Source: Anaerolineaceae bacterium
Lineage (GTDB): Bacteria; Chloroflexota; Anaerolineae; JAAYZQ01
Direction of reading: 5' to 3'
NCBI GenBank assembly: GCA_012514775.1
Contig: JAAYZQ010000609.1
Span: 1 to 6,187 of the forward strand
Length of the DNA: 6,187 bases
Below the pieces are notes generated by a model. The model did no database searches. It had not been told where the DNA came from and worked only from the letters and a program-made list of their open reading frames with translations. Shown in pieces: positions 1 to 4,356 of this stretch. The position numbers were made by a program, and so were the translations under genes. Position 1 is the stretch's first letter. Every line of letters starts with the position of its first letter.

Positions 1-78
1 CTGGCAGGTTCGTAGTGGGCGATTCATCGCCCAACAGCCGCTCTGAAGCGCGCACTACGAACGGGCTTGCCGACGGGC
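1..78. repeat. 78-bp palindromic direct repeat, copy A
   Basis: This unit recurs at 107-184 with 76 of 78 bases identical (differences at 42/148 and 67/173). Its core, 9-61, is an imperfect palindrome: TTCGTAGTG at 9-17 pairs with CACTACGAA at 53-61. It can extend as one long hairpin (16 of 18 pairs over 9-26 against 44-61). Alternatively it forms a three-way junction with an outer stem plus GGGCGA-TTCA-TCGCCC (17-32) and a second arm (39-52) with loop TGAA. In this copy T42 faces C49, so the second arm has one mismatch. No start codon with a Shine-Dalgarno or coding signal is seen. The block lies directly downstream of sdhB, so the transcript would run through it. No T-run follows, so it is not a standard intrinsic terminator. 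It resembles REP/BIME-type dispersed palindromes; copy number elsewhere is unknown. Confidence 0.95.
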
Positions 79-106
79 TGCTGGCAGGTTGTCGGAGAGG
101 CGCTTG

Positions 107-184
107 CTGGCAGGTTCGTAGTGGGCGATTCATCGCCCAACAGCCGCGCTGAAGCGCGCACTACGAACGGGCATGCCGACGGGC
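107..184. repeat. 78-bp palindromic direct repeat, copy B
   Basis: Second copy of the 1-78 unit, offset by 106 bp and separated from it by a 28-bp spacer (79-106) that contains a third CTGGCAGGTT (81-90; the others are 1-10 and 107-116). The palindrome spans 115-167. Here G148 restores a perfect second arm, CGCGC-TGAA-GCGCG (145-158). With outer stem 115-122/160-167 and hairpin 123-138, all three arms of the junction are fully paired. In the minus-strand sdh transcript the structure begins about 40 nt after the sdhB stop, a position where it could stabilise or end the mRNA. That role is inferred. Confidence 0.95.
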
Positions 185-203
185 AAACGGGCTCTCCGAC
201 AGG
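164..203. repeat. 20-bp tandem duplication beside copy B
   Basis: Positions 164-183 and 184-203 are adjacent related 20-mers (minus-strand consensus roughly CCYGTCGG-NNN-GCCCGTTYG, 15 of 20 identical). The same 20-mer occurs once more at 58-77 on the edge of copy A. The outer unit carries CTCTCCGACA (192-201), an exact 10-bp inverted match to TGTCGGAGAG at 90-99 in the spacer, so copy B as a whole is bracketed by an inverted repeat. This fills the gap up to the sdhB stop codon; I see no gene in it. Confidence 0.75.
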
Positions 204-206
204 CTG

Positions 207-908
207 TTAGACCAGCCGGTTAAAGAGCAGCAGCTTCTTGACCTCGCCGATGGCCTGGGTGACCTTGATGTCGCGGGGGCAGGCGCCTGTGCAGTTAAAG
301 ATCGTGCGGCAGCGCCACACGCCGTCGCGGTCGTTCAACACCTCCAGGCGCTCGTTGGCGCCCTGGTCCCGGCTGTCAAAGATAAAGCGGTGGGCCTGCA
401 CGATGGCCGCCGGCCCGACAAAGTCGGGATTGCCCCAGTAGGAGGGGCAGGAGCTGGTGCAGGCCCCGCACAGGATACACTTGGTGGTGTCGTCGTAGCG
501 CGCCCGCTCCTCGGGGGTCTGGTGGCGTTCCACAGGGGGTGCCGGATCGTAGTTGATGAGGTAGGGCTTGATGGAGCGGTACTTGAAGAAAAAGGGCTCC
601 ATGTCCACCACCAGGTCCTTGATGATGGTAAAGCCCCGCAGCGGCTCGACGGTCACCTTCTTTCCCAGGTCACGCATCAGGAGCTTGCAGGCCAGGCGGT
701 TGACGTTGTTGACCGTCATGGCGTCGGACCCGCAGATGCCATGGGCGCACGAGCGCCGGTAGGCCAGGGTGCCGTCGTGGTACCACTTGACCTGGTTCAG
801 GGCATCCAGCAGCCGGTCGGTGGGCTCCAGCTCGAGCGGATACTCTTGCCAATGGGGCTTGGCGTCCGACTCGGGATTAAAGCGCAGGATCTTGAGCGTA
901 ACTTCCAT
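207..908 (-). CDS. sdhB: succinate dehydrogenase iron-sulfur subunit SdhB
   Basis: A 233-residue electron-transfer subunit of complex II, carrying electrons from SdhA FAD to the membrane quinone site. The N-terminal ferredoxin domain has the 2Fe-2S ligands C54, C59, D62 (CAHGICGSD, Asp in place of Cys as in E. coli) and C74. The C-terminal domain has C144/C147/C150 and C210 for the 4Fe-4S cluster, and C154, C200 and C206 for the 3Fe-4S cluster. Length is normal for the family. The reading frame stays open upstream into sdhA, but the ATG at 908 is the start: GAGGGAG lies 5 nt before it (914-920) and family homology begins there (MEVTLKILRFNP). It follows sdhA by 26 bp. Compared with E. coli, W164 is G159 and H207 is R201, both near the proximal quinone site. 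From memory, the actinobacterial Sdh2 SdhB likewise reads RCRTxFNCT around R201. Confidence 0.97.
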   Translation of the reverse strand: MEVTLKILRFNPESDAKPHWQEYPLELEPTDRLLDALNQVKWYHDGTLAYRRSCAHGICGSDAMTVNNVNRLACKLLMRDLGKKVTVEPLRGFTIIKDLVVDMEPFFFKYRSIKPYLINYDPAPPVERHQTPEERARYDDTTKCILCGACTSSCPSYWGNPDFVGPAAIVQAHRFIFDSRDQGANERLEVLNDRDGVWRCRTIFNCTGACPRDIKVTQAIGEVKKLLLFNRLV

Positions 909-934
909 CGTGACTCCCTCGTGTGCGGTGACCG

Positions 935-2659
935 CTAATAGGTCCGCGGCTTGGGTTGGAAGCGGGTGACGACCACCGGCTTGTACCGCAGCTCCACGCC
1001 GTTTTCGGTGCGGTAGGCCAGGGTGTGCTTCAGCCAGGTCTCGTCGTTTCGCTCCGGAAAGTCCTCGCGCGAATGGGCGCCGCGGCTCTCCTGCCGCGCC
1101 AGGGCGCTGGCGGCCGTGATCTCGGCCAGCTCCAGGAGATAGCCCAACTCGATGGCCTCCAACAGGTCGGTGTTGAACTTCTGGCCCTTGTCCTCGATGC
1201 TGGCGTTGCGGTAGCGCTCCTGCAGCTCGGCGATCTTGGTCAGGGCAGCCTGCATCTGGGCGGCGACGCGGAACACGCCCACGTCGTCCATCATGACCTC
1301 TTGCAGCTCCTGGCGGATGTCGGCCATGCGCTCCGAGCCCGTGCCGGTCCGCAGCCGCACCAGCTCGTCGCACACCTCGCAGCCGGGGTCGTCGGGCAGG
1401 GCCACAAAGTCGGCCTCGGCGAGGTAGCGGGCCATGTCGCGCCCGGCCCGCCGGCCAAAGACGACCAGGTCCACCAGCGAGTTGGTGCCCAGGCGGTTGG
1501 CGCCGTGCACCGACACGCAGGCGCACTCGCCCGCGGCATACAGGCCGGGCAGGGGCGTGTTGGCCTCGTCGATGACCACCCGCCCGTCGACGTCGGTGGG
1601 GATACCGCCCATGGCATAGTGGGCCGTGGGCTGGACCGGCATCGGCTCCCGGGCCGGATTGACCCCCAGGTAGGTCCGGCAAAAGTCGGCGATGTCGGGC
1701 AGCTTGGCCTCGACCACGTCGGCGCCCAGGCGGCTGGCGTCCAGGTACACGTAATCCTTGCCGTCGATGCCGCGCCCCTCCCGGATCTCCATGTAGATCG
1801 AGCGCGAGACGATATCGCGGGGGGCCAGGTCCTTCATCGTCGGCGAGTAGCGCTCCATGAACCGCTCGTTCTGGCTGTTGAGGAGGATGCCCCCCTCGCC
1901 GCGGACCGCCTCGGTGATGAGGATGCCCATCTTGTAGATGCCCGTGGGGTGAAACTGGAAGAACTCCATGTCTTCCAGGGGCACGCCGCGGCGCAGCACC
2001 ATGGCCGGCGCGTCGCCCGTGAGGGCGTGGGCGTTGGACGAGATCTTGAACATGCGGCCCATGCCGCCCGTGGCCAGGAGGACCGCCCTGGCCCGGAAAG
2101 TGTGGATCTCGCCGGTGAGGGTCTCGTAGGCCACCACGCCACAGGCCACGCCATCCTTGATCAGCACGTCCAGGACGTGATACTCGTCAAAGAACTGGAC
2201 GTCGTGGCGGATGCATTGCTGGTAGAGGGTCTGCAGGATCATGTGGCCCGTGCGGTCGGCGGCGTAGCACGAGCGGCGCACCGGCCCCTTGCCAAAGTGG
2301 TGGGTGTGCCCGCCAAAGGGCCTCTGAGCGATCTTGCCGTCGGTGGTGCGGTCAAAGGGCAGGCCCCAGTGCTCCAGCTCGTAGACGTTCTCGATGGCCT
2401 CCCGGGCCAGCACCTCGGCCGCGTCCTGATCGACCAGGTAGTCGCCGCCCTTGACCGTGTCGAACATGTGCCATTCCCACAGGTCCTCTTCCATGTTGCC
2501 CAGGGCCGCCCCGATGCCTCCCTGGGCGGTACCAGTGTGCGACCTGGAGGGGTACAGCTTGCTGAGGACGGCCACACTGCCCACCTGTCCAAGCTCGAGG
2601 GCGGCCCGCAGCCCGGCGCCCCCCGCCCCGACGATGACGACGTCAAACGAATGGTACAT
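935..2659 (-). CDS. sdhA: succinate dehydrogenase flavoprotein subunit SdhA
   Basis: A 574-residue catalytic subunit of complex II that oxidises succinate to fumarate at the inner face of the membrane. The Rossmann FAD motif GAGGAGL is at residues 11-17, and the covalent FAD histidine is H41 in SRSHTGTAQGG. Active-site residues match E. coli SdhA: H237 (FHPTG), T249/E250 (ITEAVRGEGG), the catalytic arginine R281 (PRDIVSR), H347 (TAHYAMGG) and R389 (HGANRLGTNSL). The C-terminal helical domain ends with the typical RQESRGAHSREDFPERND stretch. Nothing is missing and the length is standard. The start at ATG 2659 is preceded by GGGGAGG 7 nt upstream. Third gene of sdhCDAB: 50 bp after sdhD, 26 bp before sdhB. 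Fumarate reductase is the only serious alternative; the sdhCDAB order and Sdh2-like anchors favour succinate oxidation. Confidence 0.98.
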   Translation of the reverse strand: MYHSFDVVIVGAGGAGLRAALELGQVGSVAVLSKLYPSRSHTGTAQGGIGAALGNMEEDLWEWHMFDTVKGGDYLVDQDAAEVLAREAIENVYELEHWGLPFDRTTDGKIAQRPFGGHTHHFGKGPVRRSCYAADRTGHMILQTLYQQCIRHDVQFFDEYHVLDVLIKDGVACGVVAYETLTGEIHTFRARAVLLATGGMGRMFKISSNAHALTGDAPAMVLRRGVPLEDMEFFQFHPTGIYKMGILITEAVRGEGGILLNSQNERFMERYSPTMKDLAPRDIVSRSIYMEIREGRGIDGKDYVYLDASRLGADVVEAKLPDIADFCRTYLGVNPAREPMPVQPTAHYAMGGIPTDVDGRVVIDEANTPLPGLYAAGECACVSVHGANRLGTNSLVDLVVFGRRAGRDMARYLAEADFVALPDDPGCEVCDELVRLRTGTGSERMADIRQELQEVMMDDVGVFRVAAQMQAALTKIAELQERYRNASIEDKGQKFNTDLLEAIELGYLLELAEITAASALARQESRGAHSREDFPERNDETWLKHTLAYRTENGVELRYKPVVVTRFQPKPRTY

Positions 2660-2709
2660 CCTTCTGCCTCCCCGACGTTCCAGCCATCTCCCCGGCTTGC
2701 TGTGAGGGC

Positions 2710-3081
2710 CTACGACTGGAAGGTAAAGATGACGTACGAGCCCAGCACGATGAGGACAAAGACCAGCACGTAGAGGAGCGACTTCAGGAGCACGCGCCAG
2801 CCGTCCGACCGCACATAGTCGTCGATGACGATGCGCACGCCGTTTGACCCGTGGAGCCAGCCAAATAACAGCAGGAACAGGTCAAAGAGGCGCCAGCCGG
2901 GAGACTGCCAGCGCTGGGCAATGACCTCGAAGGTGATGTTGTCCAGGCCGACGATGATGTGCATGTACACCAGGTGAAAGACGGCCATGGCAAAGAGCGC
3001 CACGGCGGTGATGCGCATAAAGAACCAGCTATACAGCTCCAGGTTGCTGGCCGGGCGGGGCCGGGCCGGTGTGACGTGCAT
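2710..3081 (-). CDS. sdhD: succinate dehydrogenase membrane anchor SdhD
   Basis: A 123-residue integral membrane anchor with three predicted helices (about residues 21-46, 65-87 and 98-120). Helix 2 carries H77 in LHGSNGVR, at the place of the E. coli heme ligand H71, followed 11 and 12 residues later by D88-Y89, matching the quinone residues D82-Y83 of E. coli. Helix 1 adds H36 and H41 (FHLVYMH). H36 aligns, from memory, with a His of the diheme mycobacterial Sdh2 SdhD, so a second heme is likely. The AQRWQSPGWRLFDL segment and the ending LGSYVIFTF also recall that family. The start at ATG 3081 has GGGAGGAGG about 8 nt upstream, and only 18 bp separate it from the sdhC stop. This supports assignment as SdhD rather than an unrelated small membrane protein. 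Confidence 0.94.
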   Translation of the reverse strand: MHVTPARPRPASNLELYSWFFMRITAVALFAMAVFHLVYMHIIVGLDNITFEVIAQRWQSPGWRLFDLFLLLFGWLHGSNGVRIVIDDYVRSDGWRVLLKSLLYVLVFVLIVLGSYVIFTFQS

Positions 3082-3099
3082 TGTCCTGCCTCCTCCCTG

Positions 3100-3483
3100 T
3101 TAGAACATCTCGGACAGCATGATCGTCGCGGAGGGAATGTAGGCCACCAGGAAGATGACCATCTGGATGCGCCACAGGGTCGCCTGCCGCCTGGCCATGC
3201 CCGGCCAGAAATCGACGAGGACGACCCTGATGCCGTTGAGGGCGTGGTACAGCACGCCCAGGTAGAGCCCAAAGATGATCAGCAGCTTGAACAGGAACTG
3301 GTGGTAGAAAAAGAGCAGCCGATCAAAAAGCTCGGGGCCAAAGGCGACAAGAAAGATGTCGAAAATGTGAAAGGCCAGGAACAGGAACACGCCCAGGCCG
3401 CTGATGCGATGCAACATCCAGGCGATCTGCCCTTCGCGTCCGCGGTAGCGTGCCAGTCGAGAGATTGTGCCGGAGACAGACAT
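3100..3483 (-). CDS. sdhC: succinate dehydrogenase cytochrome b subunit SdhC
   Basis: A 127-residue integral membrane anchor and first gene of the sdhCDAB operon. It has a basic N-terminus (YRGREG) and three hydrophobic helices (about 21-48, 62-85 and 103-124). The SdhC signature LHRISG is at 24-29, with H25/R26 matching E. coli H30/R31. H80 in YHALNGIRVVLVDFW is the conserved heme ligand. A further helix-1 histidine, H39 (FLAFHIFD), is in the place seen in diheme Sdh2-type anchors. The E. coli quinone serine S27 is W22 here. The ATG at 3483 is chosen over an in-frame TTG at 3516 because AGGGAGGG lies 6 nt upstream and because the predicted transcription start (near 3521) would leave the TTG almost leaderless with no ribosome site. 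Quinone type (probably menaquinone) is inferred. Confidence 0.94.
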   Translation of the reverse strand: MSVSGTISRLARYRGREGQIAWMLHRISGLGVFLFLAFHIFDIFLVAFGPELFDRLLFFYHQFLFKLLIIFGLYLGVLYHALNGIRVVLVDFWPGMARRQATLWRIQMVIFLVAYIPSATIMLSEMF

Positions 3484-3489
3484 GGGCGA

Positions 3490-3497
3490 CCCTCCCT
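3490..3497 (-). promoter_or_regulatory. Shine-Dalgarno site of sdhC
   Basis: On the minus strand this reads AGGGAGGG, 6 nt before the ATG at 3483. It decides the sdhC start against the in-frame TTG at 3516, which has no such site. The other sdh genes carry similar purine-rich sites: GGGAGGAGG for sdhD, GGGGAGG for sdhA and GAGGGAG for sdhB. Confidence 0.8.
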
Positions 3498-3527
3498 GTA
3501 TCAAGATCGACCGCAAGGGCCGGCAAG

Positions 3528-3556
3528 ATTATACAACAGGCTTTATGGGAAGTCAA
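3528..3556 (-). promoter_or_regulatory. near-consensus sigma-70 promoter of sdhCDAB
   Basis: On the minus strand TTGACT (3556-3551) and TATAAT (3533-3528) are separated by exactly 17 bp. The -10 is a perfect consensus and the -35 matches at five of six positions. The AT-rich stretch stands out in GC-rich surroundings. Transcription would begin near 3521, giving a leader of about 38 nt before the sdhC ATG. The -35 box includes the TGA stop of the patatin gene (3555-3553), so the promoter is built over the 3' end of that gene. No operator palindrome is evident beside it, and I see no terminator between the patatin gene and sdhC. Confidence 0.82.
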
Positions 3557-4356
3557 ACGGGCTCGCCGTGGCCCGAGAGAGGAGCAGCGACGCTCGCCAA
3601 AGCCTCGCGGATGGCGGGCAAGGCCGTCTCGGCCGCCTGCCGGCCCAACGCCACCATCTCCGGTGCGCGAGACAGGCGCAAGAGGCTGCCCATGCCCCCG
3701 ACGGGGATGGGCAGGTAGACGTCGGCGCTGGCCGGCGGGTCGCCGGCGCGCAGCAGGAGCTCGTCGCCCGCGGCCACCAGCACGCTCAGGATGTCGCGGG
3801 GAACCTGCCGCGGTGGGTGGCAGAGACCCACGGCGACGACGACGCCGGCGCCCAGGGCGCGGGCCACCGAGATGGGCAGGTTGTTGCTCACGGCGCCGTC
3901 CACCAGCAGCCGGCCCCCCAGCCTGGCGGGCGTGATAATGCCCGGCACCGAGGCGCTGGCCCGCACGGCGGGGGCCAGGCGCCCTTCCCTCAGGACCACC
4001 GGCTCGCCGGTTACCAGGTCGGTGGCCACGGCGGCAAAGGGCATCGCCAGGTCGGCAAAGGTGAGGTCGCCAAGCTCGGCGACCAAATAGGCCTCCATGG
4101 GGGCAAAGGAGACGAGCCCCTGCCAGGGCAGGGCAGGTCGGGCGATACGGTGCCAGCGCACGGCCAGGGCCATGTCCACGAGGCGCCGGCCGCGGGCGCC
4201 GGCAGCATAGGCCGCGCCCACCAGCGCCCCGGCGCTGGTGCCGGCGATGCAGTCGATGGCGATGCCCTCTCGTTCCAGGACATCGATGACGCCCACGTGG
4301 GCCAGGCCGCGGGCACTGCCGCCGCCCAGGGCCAGGCCCAGGCGCAGGGGCCTCAT
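3553..4356 (-). CDS. patatin-like phospholipase (RssA/YchK-like)
   Basis: A 267-residue alpha/beta hydrolase of the bacterial patatin family: a serine hydrolase with a Ser-Asp dyad acting on acyl esters of lipids, probably cytosolic or at the inner membrane face. The oxyanion-hole glycine run GGGSARG is at residues 11-17. The nucleophile is S41 in GTSAG (39-43) and the dyad aspartate is D153 in VDGAVSNNLP. The segment SASVPGIITP (134-143) is also typical. There is no signal peptide, transmembrane segment or extra domain, so it is a minimal single-domain member near RssA/YchK size. The ATG at 4356 overlaps the stop of the preceding AOR gene as ATGA, implying translational coupling; a GTG two codons upstream (4362) is the alternative. 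Its substrate cannot be read from sequence. Its TGA lies inside the -35 box of the sdh promoter. Confidence 0.93.
   Translation of the reverse strand: MRPLRLGLALGGGSARGLAHVGVIDVLEREGIAIDCIAGTSAGALVGAAYAAGARGRRLVDMALAVRWHRIARPALPWQGLVSFAPMEAYLVAELGDLTFADLAMPFAAVATDLVTGEPVVLREGRLAPAVRASASVPGIITPARLGGRLLVDGAVSNNLPISVARALGAGVVVAVGLCHPPRQVPRDILSVLVAAGDELLLRAGDPPASADVYLPIPVGGMGSLLRLSRAPEMVALGRQAAETALPAIREALASVAAPLSGHGEPV

Noticed and set aside
1..206. CRISPR array or tRNA-like gene
   Set aside because: There are only two 78-bp palindromic copies with one 28-bp spacer, unlike short CRISPR repeats. The three-way fold lacks tRNA arm spacing, T-loop and acceptor features.
1..206. Standard intrinsic terminator for the sdh operon
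   Set aside because: The hairpins are strong but no T-run follows on the minus strand, so termination is possible but not shown.
1..206. Insertion sequence remnant
   Set aside because: No transposase fragment and no clean target duplication immediately flanks either palindrome; the CTGGCAGGTT repeats are inside or offset from the units.
207..1682. Long minus-strand frame extending sdhB to 491 residues
   Set aside because: The upstream 258 residues are an out-of-frame reading of sdhA. A ribosome site and family homology place the sdhB start at 908, so it is not a fusion.
956..2773. 605-codon plus-strand open frame across sdhA
   Set aside because: It is the antisense shadow of sdhA in GC-rich DNA: the translation is low-complexity, rich in G, A, H, V and L, has no recognisable domain, and the minus strand carries all SdhA motifs.
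3484..3516. Upstream TTG start adding 11 residues to SdhC
   Set aside because: No Shine-Dalgarno precedes it, it would lie within a few bases of the predicted transcription start, and the ATG at 3483 has a strong site.
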